Below, in pieces: positions 54,117-63,717 of a stretch of DNA of 64,000 nt. This stretch comes from Sporichthyaceae bacterium (lineage in GTDB: Bacteria; Actinomycetota; Actinomycetes; Sporichthyales; Sporichthyaceae), in assembly GCA_036269075.1 (NCBI GenBank), contig DATASX010000118.1, positions 1 through 64,000 on the forward strand. The letters run 5' to 3'. The notes beneath the pieces are model-generated. The model was given only the letters and a program-made list of their open reading frames with translations. It had not been told where the DNA came from and did not search any database. The position numbers were made by a program, and so were the translations under genes. The stretch's first letter is position 1, and every line of letters begins with the position of its first letter.

Positions 54117-54297
54117 CCCTCCCCCTCTGTCATTTGTACCTGAGAGCTTCGCCGGGGCCGCCGGCTTGCACCATCGGTGAGCGACGTCGCCGTCGCTGCT
54201 TTCCAGAGTTGCCTGGCCCGGCGGTAGCGGTGCCTGAGAGATTCCGGGGAGGAGTTGCTCCTTCGGCGCCCCACGAACTCGGGGACTCTCCCGCACG
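54117..54297 (-). ncRNA. tandem glycine riboswitch
   Basis: On the minus strand from 54297: the first aptamer has GGGAGAG, CGCCGAAGGAGCAA and AATCTCTCAGGCA. The second has CTCTGGAAAGC, ACCGATGGTGCAAGCCG, GCGAAGCTCTCAGGTACA and AATGACAGAGGGG. This order and the two CTCTCAGG boxes are the hallmarks of the cooperative tandem class (gcvT RNA). It lies 50 bases upstream of the gcvP ATG. Binding of glycine usually turns expression on, letting cells degrade excess glycine. Confidence 0.95.
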
Positions 54298-54404
54298 GGT
54301 TGAGGCGTACCAGGAAGGATCCGGGACGCCCGTTTCGGCAGATTCAGTTGGCTTGCTCGCGCGGATCCGAGTCTACGCAGTCGGCCGGGATGCGTCGGAA
54401 CCGG

Positions 54405-55082
54405 TCAGGGCGCCGGGGTGGAGCTCGGCGAACTGGTCGACGAGCTGGGCGGCGGGGCGGACGGGTTGTTGACGATCTCTCGCATCCGCCACGCCTTGGT
54501 GCTGCTGTCCCAGGTGACCTGGACCTCGACCTCGGCGTTGGTGACACCGGGCGCGGTGAATGCGGTGGAGCCGTCGGTGTTCACCTCCGACAACTTGGTC
54601 GAGGTGTACGAGAGCAGGATCGACGTGAGGCTGTTGGCCGAGCTCATCACCCGCAACGAGGACACCGAGACGGTCCCGCCCGTGCCGCGGGTGCCGGTAA
54701 CGGTGAAGTAGGCGGCGTCGCCGATCGTGGCTCGGCAGACCGTGCAGTTCGGGTCGCTGGCCAGGGCCAGCGGCTGCACGTTGCCGGTGCTGAAGGCGGA
54801 GTTCACCAACGTCTCGAAGTAGTACTTGGTGAACGCGATCGCACCGTCGGCGCTGTGCGACTTCGCGGCGGACGGTGGCGCGGCCACAGCGGCCGTCGGC
54901 GTGGGCGACGAGCTGGGTCCGCCGCTGCTCGTGCTCGACGGCGACGGCGCCGACGACGGCTGCGCCGGGGTGCCGGCACCGGCCAGCGGGTCGGACTTGC
55001 TCCCGCACCCGGTCAGCAACAGCACCACTGCCGGGACGGCGGCGTAGCGGAGCACGGACGGACGACGGAGCGACTTCAGCAT
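54405..55082 (-). CDS. lipoprotein with DUF6318-like domain
   Basis: 225 residues from the ATG at 55082. Lipobox LLTGC near residue 25 followed by a Ser/Pro/Ala linker of about 50 residues. The mature domain (GAIAFTKYYFETLVNSAFSTGNVQPL; SDPNCTVCRATI) has the pattern of the actinobacterial DUF6318 family, with a conserved Cys pair (CTVC). A Ser/Pro-rich tail ends the protein. Function unknown. Lies between gcvP control RNA and the aldolase gene with no obvious link. Confidence 0.78.
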   Translation of the reverse strand: MLKSLRRPSVLRYAAVPAVVLLLTGCGSKSDPLAGAGTPAQPSSAPSPSSTSSGGPSSSPTPTAAVAAPPSAAKSHSADGAIAFTKYYFETLVNSAFSTGNVQPLALASDPNCTVCRATIGDAAYFTVTGTRGTGGTVSVSSLRVMSSANSLTSILLSYTSTKLSEVNTDGSTAFTAPGVTNAEVEVQVTWDSSTKAWRMREIVNNPSAPPPSSSTSSPSSTPAP

Positions 55083-55098
55083 CAGCACAAGATCAAGA

Positions 55099-55791
55099 TT
55101 ACGGGTGCGTGGAACGGGACTTCTCGGACTCGCCGGAACTGCCCGGCTCGGCGTCGCCCACCTGCGGTCGAGCGGCCCGATGTTCGGCCAGCGCGCGCCT
55201 CGAGGCGGCCAACTGTTCCGCGTCGAGCAGCCGCGGGCGCCCGACCGCCGCGGCGCGCAGCCACACGTCGCACAGCCACTCCAACGTCACCGCGGCCTCG
55301 ACCGCGGAGGCCAGGTCGGGGCCGGTGACCACCGCGCCGTGGTTGGCCAGCAAGGCCGCCGAGGAGTCGTGCAACGCGGCCGCGGCGCCCCGCGCCAGCG
55401 CCGCCGAGCCGAACGGGGCGTACGGCACGACGCGGACCGCCGCACCGAACGAGGCCAGGTAGTAGTGCACCCCCGGCAATTCCTCGACCAACAAGGAGAC
55501 CGCGGCCGCCGCCGCGGAATGGGTGTGCACGAGCGCGCCGCAGCCGGTCGCCGCGTGCACCGCCAGGTGCAACGGCAGCTCCGAGGAGGGTGCCAGAGGC
55601 GCGTCGACCGCGGTGCCGTCGAGCCGGTGCACGCCGATCCAGGCAGGTTCCAGCGCGCCGCAGTCCACACCACTCGGGCTGATCGCGAGGCCCTCGGGCA
55701 CCCGGACGCTGAGGTTGCCGGCCGTCCCGGCGATCAGTCCGGCCGCGGCCATCCGCCGCCCGGCGGCGACCACCTCGGCCCGGAAGTTCAC
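55099..55791 (-). CDS. class II aldolase / adducin-family protein
   Basis: 230 residues. The fuculose-phosphate aldolase-type zinc site is visible: GTAGNLSVR, SPSGVDC, SSELPLHLAVH, ALVHTHSAAA (His pair) and ANHGAVV (third His region). Class II aldolases of this family split sugar phosphates or act as methylthioribulose-1-phosphate dehydratase. The start is 3 bases after the DtxR stop, so both are one operon. Coupling to a metal-dependent repressor is unusual. The C-terminal tail is charged and probably disordered. Confidence 0.85.
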   Translation of the reverse strand: MNFRAEVVAAGRRMAAAGLIAGTAGNLSVRVPEGLAISPSGVDCGALEPAWIGVHRLDGTAVDAPLAPSSELPLHLAVHAATGCGALVHTHSAAAAAVSLLVEELPGVHYYLASFGAAVRVVPYAPFGSAALARGAAAALHDSSAALLANHGAVVTGPDLASAVEAAVTLEWLCDVWLRAAAVGRPRLLDAEQLAASRRALAEHRAARPQVGDAEPGSSGESEKSRSTHP

Positions 55792-55794
55792 CAG

Positions 55795-56496
55795 CTAGCC
55801 GGCCGGCGTGACGGCGATGACCTCGACGAACACGTGCGAGGCAACGGCGGGGTCCAGCTCGACGGACTCCCCGCCGCGGCCGACCAGCACTCCGCCGTGC
55901 GAGCTGCGCGCGACCACTGAACCACCCGGCCGCACCCCCGCCCGCCACATGCCGCGGATCGTTGCCAGGTCTTCCTGGATCGGCTCGCCGATCCGGCGGA
56001 CGACCACCGAGACACCGTCGTCGGTCGCCACCCGGTCGAGTGTTTCCAGACCCTGCCGGAACTGTTCGCCCTCGGCCGCGCCGAGCTCGTCCAGTCCGGG
56101 GATCGGGTTGCCGTAGGGCGAGTGGGTGGGGTGCTCGAGCAGGTCCAGCAGTCTGCGCTCGACCTGCTCGGACATGACGTGCTCCCAACGACAGGCCTCG
56201 GCGTGCACGTCGGCCGGCTCGAGGCCGATGACCTGGACCAGGAGGCACTCCGCCAAGCGGTGCTTGCGCATGACCCGCGTGGCGTGCTCGCGGCCCTTGG
56301 TGGTCAGCTCCAGGTGCCGGTCGCCCTGGACGGTGACCAGGCCGTCGCGCTGCATCCGGGCCACGGTCTGCGAGACGGTGGGACCGGACTGCCCGAGCCG
56401 CTCGGCGATCCGCGCGCGCAGCGGAGTAACGCCCTCCTCGTCGAGCTCGTAGATGGTGCGCAGATACATCTCAGTCGTGTCGATGAGATCGCTCAT
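55795..56496 (-). CDS. DtxR/IdeR family metal-dependent regulator (second paralogue)
   Basis: 233 residues from the ATG at 56496. Strongly similar to the DtxR at 41.3 kb: MYLRTIYELDEEG, winged helix GQSGPTVSQTVARMQRDGL, metal ligands in RKHRLAECLLVQVIGLEPADVHAEACRWEHVM, and a C-terminal SH3-like domain. No iron box is evident upstream. It is cotranscribed with a class II aldolase. One paralogue may be IdeR-like and the other MntR-like, but metal choice cannot be read from the ligand set, which is the same in both. Confidence 0.92.
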   Translation of the reverse strand: MSDLIDTTEMYLRTIYELDEEGVTPLRARIAERLGQSGPTVSQTVARMQRDGLVTVQGDRHLELTTKGREHATRVMRKHRLAECLLVQVIGLEPADVHAEACRWEHVMSEQVERRLLDLLEHPTHSPYGNPIPGLDELGAAEGEQFRQGLETLDRVATDDGVSVVVRRIGEPIQEDLATIRGMWRAGVRPGGSVVARSSHGGVLVGRGGESVELDPAVASHVFVEVIAVTPAG

Positions 56497-56711
56497 GCGG
56501 TTCCTGCTCCCACCCGCCGGCCGGTTGACAACCCATTCTGTACCGAACGGCGCCGATTCGGCTCGCGCGGGACGCCCGGCCCGCGTTTGCGCAGGCCACC
56601 CGGGCGTCGGTCCTGCAAACGTTGCCGGGTAGGCCTCGGGATTGTCGGACCCGAGGTTCATTGTTGTGGCGCAGGATGTCGGCGGCCGGTCGGGGCACGG
56701 GAGGGGGCGCC

Positions 56712-58598
56712 ATGCGCAAGTGGCTACCGCTGCTGGCGGTCTGCCTCGGCACGTTCATGCTGCTGGTCGACATCACGATCGTGAACGTCGCGTTGCCGCG
56801 GATGGCCGGCGACCTGGACACGTCGTTCTCCGCACTGCAGTGGGTGCTGGACGCGTACGCCCTGGCGCTGGCGGCCCTCGTGCTCGGCGCCGGGTCGTTG
56901 GGCGACATCATCGGCCGCCGCACGACGTACATCGCCGGGCTGGCCGTGTTCGCGGTCTCCTCGCTGGCCTGCGGGGTTGCGCCGAACGCAATCATGCTGA
57001 TCGCGGCGCGGGTCGTGCAGGGTGTGGGCGCGGCTGCGATGTTCGCCACCACGGTCGCGCTGATCACGAACGCGTACAGCGGGCGCGACCGCGGCACCGC
57101 CTTCGGCCTGTGGGGCGCCACGGCCGGGGCCTCGGCCGCGATCGGCCCGATCATCGGCGGGCTGCTCACCGAACTGGTGTCCTGGCGCTGGATCTTCTTC
57201 GTCAACCTGCCGGTCAGCGTCGGGGCGATCGCCCTGTGTCTGGCGGTGCTGCGCGACGATCCCCCGGAGCAGCGGCGTCGGATCGACTTCGCGGGCATGG
57301 CCACGTTCACCGCCGCGGCCGCCCTGCTGACCTACGCGATGATCCGGGCGAACGACCACGGCTGGATCTCCGCCTCCACCGGTTGGCTGGTCGCGGCGGC
57401 GCTGGTGGCGCTGGCCGCGTTCCTGATCGTGCAGGCCCGCTCCCCCCGCGCGATGTTCGACCTGCGCCTGTTGCGCAACCGGTCGTTCGTCGGGGTGCTG
57501 CTGGCCTCGGTGGCGATGAACTTTGCCGCGTTCTCCGCGTTGACCTACACCTCGATCTGGCTGCAGTCCGTGCAGAACCTCAGCCCGATCCAGTCCGGGC
57601 TCACCGGCCTGCCGCTGTCGGTGGCCACCTTCGTCACCTCGGCAACCGCGGGGCGGCGGCTGCACGGCGCCCACCCGGGCAAGGTGATCGGCGGCGGCCT
57701 GCTGCTCATCGGCGCCGGCGGCCTGCTCGGGTTCGCATTCGTGCACGGCGGCGCCTCCTGACCGGCGTTGGTCCCGGGATACCTGCTCGTAGGTGTGGGC
57801 ACCGGGCTGGCGATCCCGTTCTCGAACGTGACCGCGATGGACGCGGTGCCGTTGGAACGCGCGGGCATGGCCGGCGGCGCGGTCCGGACGGTGCAGCAGT
57901 TGGGCTACGCCTTCGGCATCGCGCTGCTGGGGACGATGTTCTCCGCCCGGGCCCAGCACGTCCTTTCCGGCAAGGACGTCCCGGGGGCGTCCGGGGTGGC
58001 ACACCTGGTGGCGGGCGGGCAGTCGCCACTGGTGCTCGCCCAGGCCGACTCGGCGGCCCGGCCGGTGCTGACCGAGTCGGTGCACTCGGCCGCCGCGTCC
58101 GGGTTGCAGGCCAGCCTCGGGCTCTCCGGCGTGGTCGGGTTGGTTGCCGGCCTCGCGGTCCTCGGCATGATCAAGCGGCCGGAGGCCGTGCAGGCGGCGC
58201 TTGCGCAGCCCCCGTCCGGACAGGCTGTGCCGGCCCCCGCCGGATCGGCCCCACCGCCGACCGCGACCGGGCGGGTCGCGCTGGTAGGTCAGGTCGCCGA
58301 CGACTCCGGCGAGCCCGTGGTCGGCGCGGTGCTGACGTTGCTCGACGCGGCCGGCCTGGTCGTGGCTCGGTTGGCGAGCACCGGCGACGGCGGCTTCCTG
58401 CTGCCGGCCGACCCGGGCGACTACGTGCTCGCCGCCTGGGCCGCGGGCCACCACCCCGAGGCGATGGCGGTCACGGTGGCCGGACCGCGCCAGGACCTGG
58501 CGATCAGGTTGCGCCGCTCTGCAAATCAAAGCGGCGCCGGCCAGGGCGGGGCCGGCCACCACGGCCCGGTGCCGGCCAGTCGTCCCGGCCAGAGCTGA
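56712..58598 (+). pseudogene. MFS drug:H+ antiporter (DHA2-like) interrupted by an in-frame TGA, with C-terminal carboxypeptidase-regulatory-like domain
   Basis: Starts at ATG 56712 (MRKWLPLLAVCLGTFMLLVDITIVNVALPRM, the hallmark motif of 14-helix exporters). The frame is open to 57758, then TGA at 57759-57761 (Gly-Ala-Ser-stop-Pro-Ala-Leu), and resumes in the same frame to 58598. The stop falls between helices 10 and 11, where relatives read through with Trp (TGG). The last ~110 residues (VGQVADDSGEPVVGAVLTLLD) form a carboxypeptidase-regulatory-like Ig fold. A point mutation, sequencing error or recoding would explain it; both halves keep normal codon use. Function: multidrug or metabolite export. 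Confidence 0.8.
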
Positions 58599-58630
58599 GG
58601 TCGGGCCGGCCCCGCGCTGTCGGCCGCCGG

Positions 58631-59656
58631 TCAGGCCCGCAGGAACCGCCGAGCGCCGCAGTACTCCTCATCGAATCGGATGGGCGTGATCCGGACCGGG
58701 TCGGCCGAGCCCGGCGCCTCGATCATCGTCTCCCGGTCCACGCACATCGCGACGTGATGAACCGAGCCGGCGCCTTTGTCATTGGCCCAGAACAAAAGAT
58801 CACCCGCACGCAGATCGGCAATTTCGATCTTGATCCCGGCGGCATCGACGGCCTGCGCGGAAGCGTCCCGAGGAAGATCAATTCCGGCCGCCGCATAAAC
58901 CAGCGAAGTGAGCCCGGAGCAGTCCGGAGCGAATCCCGATCTTCCGCCCCACAGATAGGGCAGGCCGAGGAATTCTTTCGCGATCTCCACCAGTTCCACG
59001 CCCTCGGGTGCCGCGCGGCCGATCCGGTCCTCGGGTGCCGCCACGTCAGCGACGGCGATCCAGCGCGGGCCGTGCGGCGTGTCGAGGCACCAGGCACCGT
59101 CGGTGCGGTTCACGAGTGGCAGTCGGGTCAGGAAGCTGACCTCCAGCACCCGGGTGCGCAGCGACGGGTCGGCGTGCAGCCAAGCCGTCGGGGCCCGGGT
59201 GACCGTCACCGGCGACGATTGCGTTGTCGCAGCAGCAAATCTCGCGTCTTCGCTCAGTTGCGCGGCCGGCATCCAACCCGGGTAGCCGAGGGCGTTCTTG
59301 GGCGTCGACTGGCCGGGCACCGCGATCCGGCACCACCCGTCGACGGTCTCCAGCACGTGCACCGGTTCGCCGTAGAGCACCTGCGTCTGGGAGATGTTCT
59401 GGTCGGACAGCCCGTACTTGTCGGCCAGCTCCATGTTCGCCAACCACTGCCGGACGTCGACCGGGTTACCCAGCGCGGGCGCCTCGAGCGGGCGCGGTTT
59501 GTGCGGATCCGTCCATACGGTCGCAACAGAAACCGCCACATGAGCCACGCGAGAATCGGCAGTATCAGGACCGCTGAACTCATTCGGCGTAATGCCCTGG
59601 ACGGATGAACTCACGTCAGGTTCCGTGACGGAATCGCCGGGCGGTGATCCGAGCAA
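58631..59656 (-). CDS. NlpC/P60 peptidoglycan endopeptidase with SH3-like domains
   Basis: 341 residues from a TTG at 59656 (start uncertain; GTG at 59614 is an alternative). The N-terminal two-thirds carry SH3b-like modules (VATVWTDPHKPRPLEAPALGNPVDVRQWL; VHVLETVDGWCRIAVPGQ), as in YkfC-type enzymes. The C-terminal NlpC/P60 has Cys (APDCSGLTSLVYAAAG), His (SVHHVAMCVD) and a third polar residue. It cleaves D-Glu-diamino-acid bonds in peptidoglycan peptides. No obvious signal peptide, so it may work on cytoplasmic muropeptides. Divergent from an amidase gene across 124 bases. Confidence 0.88.
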   Translation of the reverse strand: MLGSPPGDSVTEPDVSSSVQGITPNEFSGPDTADSRVAHVAVSVATVWTDPHKPRPLEAPALGNPVDVRQWLANMELADKYGLSDQNISQTQVLYGEPVHVLETVDGWCRIAVPGQSTPKNALGYPGWMPAAQLSEDARFAAATTQSSPVTVTRAPTAWLHADPSLRTRVLEVSFLTRLPLVNRTDGAWCLDTPHGPRWIAVADVAAPEDRIGRAAPEGVELVEIAKEFLGLPYLWGGRSGFAPDCSGLTSLVYAAAGIDLPRDASAQAVDAAGIKIEIADLRAGDLLFWANDKGAGSVHHVAMCVDRETMIEAPGSADPVRITPIRFDEEYCGARRFLRA

Positions 59657-59780
59657 AGTTTTGGCATCGACCTTTCCTTATCGCCTACGCTCGGTCCGGT
59701 GGGACGGACACTGATTCGACCCACTATGCCGTGGATGTCCTGGTTTCTGCGCGGGTTGGAGAACGAATGCGAGTCACCAG

Positions 59781-61109
59781 ATGATCCCCGGTGAGGGGCT
59801 TTCGCGGCGGGGATTCGTGCTGGGATCCGCGGGTCTGGCCGCAGGCGCCGCCCACCAGGCTGTCACCAGGCCCACGGTGGGCTCGAAACCCGGACCGTGG
59901 TTCACCGCGAACGAGGGCGCCCAGTTCCCGGAGGCTCCCCAATTCCGGTTCCTCCAGGCAGCCGAAGGCCGCTACAAGACCGCTGACCGGCCGTGGGACG
60001 GCATGGACATCAAGTACATCGTCATCCACGACACCGAGGCGACCTACAGCGACACCCTCAACTACTTCCACGGGTCCAGCAACAACATCGGTGCCGCAAC
60101 GCACTACGTGATTCGCTCCTTCGACGGCCACGTCACCCAGATGGTGGCGACCAAGGACATCGCGCTGCACACCGGCAACTTCTGGTACAACATGCACTCG
60201 ATCGGGATCGAGCACGAGGGCTACCTCGCGCACGGCCACCGCTGGTACACCGAGGCGCAGTACCAGTCGTCCGCGAAGCTGGTCCGCTACCTCGCCGACC
60301 GGTTCAACGTCCCGCTGGATCGCGAGCACATCATCGGCCACGAGGAGATCCCGGCCGAGGAAGCGACGGGCACGATCAAGCAGCACTACGACCCGGGCCC
60401 CTTCTGGGACTGGGGCTACTACTTCAAGTTGCTCGGCGCCCCGCTGTACAACCCGTGCCCGAACCGGGACTCGGACGGTCCCGAGGTCGTCGCCGTCATG
60501 CCCCGCTTCGCGGACAACTTCCACACGCTGACCGACTGCAACAACAGCTGCATCGACCTGCCGTCGCAGGCCAGCAACGTCGTCTACCTGCACACCTCCC
60601 CGAGCGACAGCTCCTCGCTGCTCAGCGACCCGGCCCTGCACACCGCGGGTCTGCCCGGCACCTCCCAGACCTGGGACTGGTCGGCGCGGGCAGTGGTGGG
60701 GCAGCGCTTCGTCGTGGCTGACCGGCGCGACGGCTGGACCGCGATCTGGTTCGGCGGGCACAAGGGCTGGTTCGCCGACCCGGACCGCAAGATCGGCCTG
60801 TGCGCTGCCGGCGAGGTGATCACACCGCGCGACGGCCGCGACTCGATCCCGGTGTGGGGCACGGCGTATCCGGAGAAGAGCGCGTTCCCGGCACACATCG
60901 TCCCGGACGACCTGGTGCCGTTGCAGTATCGGATCCAGGCCGGGCAGCGATACGTCGCGAACGCGATCCGCCCGTCGGACGACTACCAGGGCAGCGCGGC
61001 GCACCCCGAGCGTCGGGTCCATGTCACGGGCGACCGAAAGCTGGTGGAGATCTCCTTCAACCACCGCCGGGCCTTCGTCGACGTCGACGACGTGCACTAC
61101 CTGACCTGA
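59781..61109 (+). CDS. Tat-exported N-acetylmuramoyl-L-alanine amidase
   Basis: 442 residues. Twin-arginine signal LSRRGFVLGSAGLAAG at residues 8-23, so exported folded. Amidase_2/PGRP core: YIVIHDTEATYSDTL, THYVIRSFDGHVTQMV, SIGIEHEGY and EHIIGHEEIPAEE supply the zinc ligands and acid. C-terminal ~170 residues (WTAIWFGGHKGWFADPDRK; QRYVANAIRP) form an SH3-like or wall-binding part. It cleaves the MurNAc-L-Ala bond. The neighbouring NlpC/P60 gene is divergent, so the two hydrolases may be controlled together. Confidence 0.9.
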   Translation: MIPGEGLSRRGFVLGSAGLAAGAAHQAVTRPTVGSKPGPWFTANEGAQFPEAPQFRFLQAAEGRYKTADRPWDGMDIKYIVIHDTEATYSDTLNYFHGSSNNIGAATHYVIRSFDGHVTQMVATKDIALHTGNFWYNMHSIGIEHEGYLAHGHRWYTEAQYQSSAKLVRYLADRFNVPLDREHIIGHEEIPAEEATGTIKQHYDPGPFWDWGYYFKLLGAPLYNPCPNRDSDGPEVVAVMPRFADNFHTLTDCNNSCIDLPSQASNVVYLHTSPSDSSSLLSDPALHTAGLPGTSQTWDWSARAVVGQRFVVADRRDGWTAIWFGGHKGWFADPDRKIGLCAAGEVITPRDGRDSIPVWGTAYPEKSAFPAHIVPDDLVPLQYRIQAGQRYVANAIRPSDDYQGSAAHPERRVHVTGDRKLVEISFNHRRAFVDVDDVHYLT

Positions 61110-61492
61110 GGTAGCCCGTTTCGCGGAGGACCCGCGGCACTGACCGCTGTCCGGATGACCTCGTGGCAAAGCCACGGACGGGGCGCGGAAACGTTGTCCC
61201 TGGACTCCGGCGGACGGTTTCGCAGTGGTGAGGAATTCCCTGCGGTGATGGGCCGAAAGTCCCCCGGTGCACCGGAGCGGTCCGCCGAGTGTTGAACTGA
61301 CGATCAGTCAGATTCCTTGCAGGTTGGGTTTTCCTACCACCGGTGCAGCGACAATTCTCCCATAGCCGTTCCTGGCCGACGGTGTTCTCCCGATTGCTCC
61401 GTGCGGGTGATTCTTCATGAATGTGCGCCCCGGCGAAGTGGATCTTCGCTTGTCTCGTTGCCGGAGCAACGCCATCTCGTAGGGGGTCATCG
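61110..61492 (+). other. 383-base gap with small hairpins
   Basis: No gene is supported here. Small perfect hairpins occur: CGTGGC-AAA-GCCACG (61162-61176), GCGAAG-TGGAT-CTTCGC (about 61433-61449) and GTTGC-CGGA-GCAAC near 61458-61471. CTGACGATCAGTCAG lies near 61298-61312. The last 60 bases before the ATG at 61493 could form a structured leader. AGGGGG gives a ribosome site. Nothing matches a known RNA class by eye. Confidence 0.4.
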
Positions 61493-62566
61493 ATGTATCG
61501 GTCAGGTCCGGGCCGCAAGGGCCGTCGTGGAGTAGCGGTTGCCGTAGCGGCAGCCTTGTCGGCGAGCGCCTGGATCGGTGTCGTGAGCGCGGCATCGGCG
61601 ACACCGGTGCCGCCGAGCGGGGCGCAGTCGAACGTCGGGCAGCGGCACGGGGGCCAGGCGGCGGTGGCCGACCGGACGGTAGCAGCGGCCACGGATCCGA
61701 TCGTCTCCCACGTCCACCTGGACCCCAGCACCACCACCGCCGGCACCCCGGTCCACCTGAGCGCAACCGCGACCAGCGCCACCTCGACCATCGCCTCGGG
61801 CACCTACAGCATCGACGGCGGCACCGCGCAGACCCTCACCGTCACCCCGGAGACCCGCAGCCGCGGCACCGGGACCAGCGCACGCCTGACCGCCACCGTG
61901 AGCACCACCGGCCTGACCGTCGGCAGCCACACGATCTGCCTCATCGCCACCGACGCCACCGGTACCAGCAGCCCCGGCACCGGCACCGACTGCACCACCC
62001 TGACCATCACCACCACCCCGGTCGCCACCGCCCCGGCCATCTCCAACATCCACCTGGACCCCAGCACCACCACCGCCGGCACCCCGGTCCACCTGACCGC
62101 AACCGCGACCAGCACCACCTCCACCATCGCCTCGGCCAGCTACACCATCGACGGGGTGACACCCCCGAACGTCACAGTCACCAACGGCGGCGGGCGCGGC
62201 CGCCCGGGCACCGAGGCCACGACCGCACACCTGTCCGCCACCATCGGCACCACCGGCCTGACCGTCGGCACCCACCAGGTCTGCCTCACGGTCACCGACG
62301 CCACCGGCACGAGCAGCACGGGCACCGCCTGCGCCACCCTCACCATCACCACCGGTGGCCGGGGCACGGGCGGCGGTCCCGACAACGGTGGACGGCGCGA
62401 TCGAGGCGGGGACCCGTACCGCGACCGCGGCGGTGACTACGGCGACCACGGCGGGGACTACGGCGATCACGGCGGGGACTACGGCGACCCTGACGAGGAC
62501 TGGAACGACGTCGGGGACGGCGGCAGCCATCACCGCCACCATCACCACCGCCACCACCGCCGGTAG
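61493..62566 (+). CDS. secreted protein with two Ig-like repeats and a His-rich tail
   Basis: 357 residues from the ATG at 61493. Signal peptide RRGVAVAVAAALSASAWIGV, cleavage near residue 37. Two about 100-residue repeats begin HLDPSTTTAGTPVHL and run through Thr-rich beta segments (SATSTIASGTYSIDGG / STTSTIASASYTIDGV; GLTVGSHTICLIATDATGTSS). The pattern fits bacterial Ig-like domains. The tail has repeats of GGDYGDH followed by HHRHHHHRHHRR. The His-rich end could bind metals; the whole may be a wall-associated adhesin-like protein. Repeat DNA is near-identical (61720-61780 vs 62040-62110), so duplication is recent. Confidence 0.75.
   Translation: MYRSGPGRKGRRGVAVAVAAALSASAWIGVVSAASATPVPPSGAQSNVGQRHGGQAAVADRTVAAATDPIVSHVHLDPSTTTAGTPVHLSATATSATSTIASGTYSIDGGTAQTLTVTPETRSRGTGTSARLTATVSTTGLTVGSHTICLIATDATGTSSPGTGTDCTTLTITTTPVATAPAISNIHLDPSTTTAGTPVHLTATATSTTSTIASASYTIDGVTPPNVTVTNGGGRGRPGTEATTAHLSATIGTTGLTVGTHQVCLTVTDATGTSSTGTACATLTITTGGRGTGGGPDNGGRRDRGGDPYRDRGGDYGDHGGDYGDHGGDYGDPDEDWNDVGDGGSHHRHHHHRHHRR
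61720..62110 (+). repeat. pair of near-identical coding repeats
   Basis: The DNA segment CACCTGGACCCCAGCACCAC (starting near 61718 and 62050) is repeated with its next ~80 bases, encoding the two HLDPSTTTAGTPVHL units. High DNA identity between domain-coding segments suggests recent duplication or gene conversion. Confidence 0.6.
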
Positions 62567-62706
62567 GAATCGGCTCACCGACACCGGCAAGCGCAAGCAG
62601 GACCAGGGGCGCGCAGCCCCGACCCCGCGCACCACGGCGCGGGAATCCCACGGCAGGCGGGGCCCATCCGATCTCTCCCCGGAGGGGCCCCGTCCGGCCG
62701 CGTCGC

Positions 62707-63717
62707 TCAGCTGCCGACGGGGTCCGGGTTCATCGGGAAGTGACAAGCGAACCGGTGTGCGGGGTCCGTACCGGCCGAGCTCAGCACCGGTTCCTCGGTG
62801 CTGCACAGCGGTTGCGCCTGCGGGCAACGGGTGCGGAACCGGCATCCCGACGGCGGGTTGACCGGGCTGGGCACGTCGCCGGTCAGCCGGATCCGTTCCG
62901 GACGTGCCTGGTCGGAGTCGTCGGCGATCTCCGGCACCGCGGACAGCAGCGCGTTCGTGTACGGGTGGCGCGGGGCCGCGTAGAGCGACGGTGCCGGGGC
63001 GATCTCCACGATCTTGCCCAGGTACATGACCGCGACCCGGTGCGAGACGTGCCGCACCACCGCGAGGTCGTGCGCGATGAACACGTAGGCCAGGTTCAGA
63101 TCGCGTTGCAGGTCGCCGAGCAGATTGACGATCTGCGCCTGGATCGAGACGTCGAGCGCGGAGACCGGCTCGTCGGCGACGATCAGGCTGGGGCGCAGCG
63201 CGAGCGCCCGGGCGATGCCGATCCGTTGCCGCTGTCCGCCGGAGAACTGGTGCGGGAAACGGTTGTAGTGCTCCGGGTTCAGCCCGACGGTCTCCAGCAG
63301 TTCCTGGACCTTCGCCCGGAGCCCACCGGGCGGGTCGATCCCGTTGATCTCCATGGGCGCGGCTACGATCGAGCCGACCGTGTGCCGCGGGTTCAGCGAG
63401 GCGTACGGGTCCTGGAAGATCATCTGGATCTCGCCGCGCAGCGCCCGCAGATCCTTCGCCTTCAGGTGCGCGATGTCGCGACCGTTGTACTCGATCGTCC
63501 CGGCGCCGGGTTCGAGCAACCGCGAGACCAACCGGCCCGTGGTGGTCTTGCCGCAACCGGATTCCCCGACCAGGCCGAGGGTCTCGCCTGCGCCCACCTC
63601 GAACGAGACCCCGTCGACCGCCCGCACCGCCCCGACCTGACGCCGCGTCAGAGACGTGCCGCGCACCGGGAAGTGCTTGACCAGCTCGCTGACCCGCAAC
63701 AGCGGGGTGGCGGTCAT
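62707..63717 (-). CDS. oligopeptide/dipeptide ABC transporter ATP-binding protein (OppF/DppF type)
   Basis: 336 residues from the ATG at 63717. Walker [17 protein letters not shown]-loop [16 protein letters not shown], signature [15 protein letters not shown], Walker [15 protein letters not shown], and switch [10 protein letters not shown]. The C-terminal Cys-rich oligopeptide-transporter domain is present ([12 protein letters not shown]). The FxDPYxSLNPR and VxALDVS forms and the Cys motif assign it to the OppF/DppF class. Its ATG overlaps the upstream ATPase stop. A TGACG-CCG-CGTCA palindrome lies within its N-terminal codons (63638-63650). Confidence 0.9.
   Translation of the reverse strand: MTATPLLRVSELVKHFPVRGTSLTRRQVGAVRAVDGVSFEVGAGETLGLVGESGCGKTTTGRLVSRLLEPGAGTIEYNGRDIAHLKAKDLRALRGEIQMIFQDPYASLNPRHTVGSIVAAPMEINGIDPPGGLRAKVQELLETVGLNPEHYNRFPHQFSGGQRQRIGIARALALRPSLIVADEPVSALDVSIQAQIVNLLGDLQRDLNLAYVFIAHDLAVVRHVSHRVAVMYLGKIVEIAPAPSLYAAPRHPYTNALLSAVPEIADDSDQARPERIRLTGDVPSPVNPPSGCRFRTRCPQAQPLCSTEEPVLSSAGTDPAHRFACHFPMNPDPVGS

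Noticed and set aside
56642-59608. Nearly 1000-codon open frame in another frame over the MFS and NlpC/P60 genes
   Set aside because: It runs through the MFS gene in a shifted frame and antisense to NlpC/P60, with no motif; real genes explain the region.
61502-63556. 684-codon minus-strand frame over the Ig-like protein and OppF
   Set aside because: Gly/Ala/Arg-rich translation without domains; the opposite strand holds a signal peptide protein, and OppF uses a different frame.
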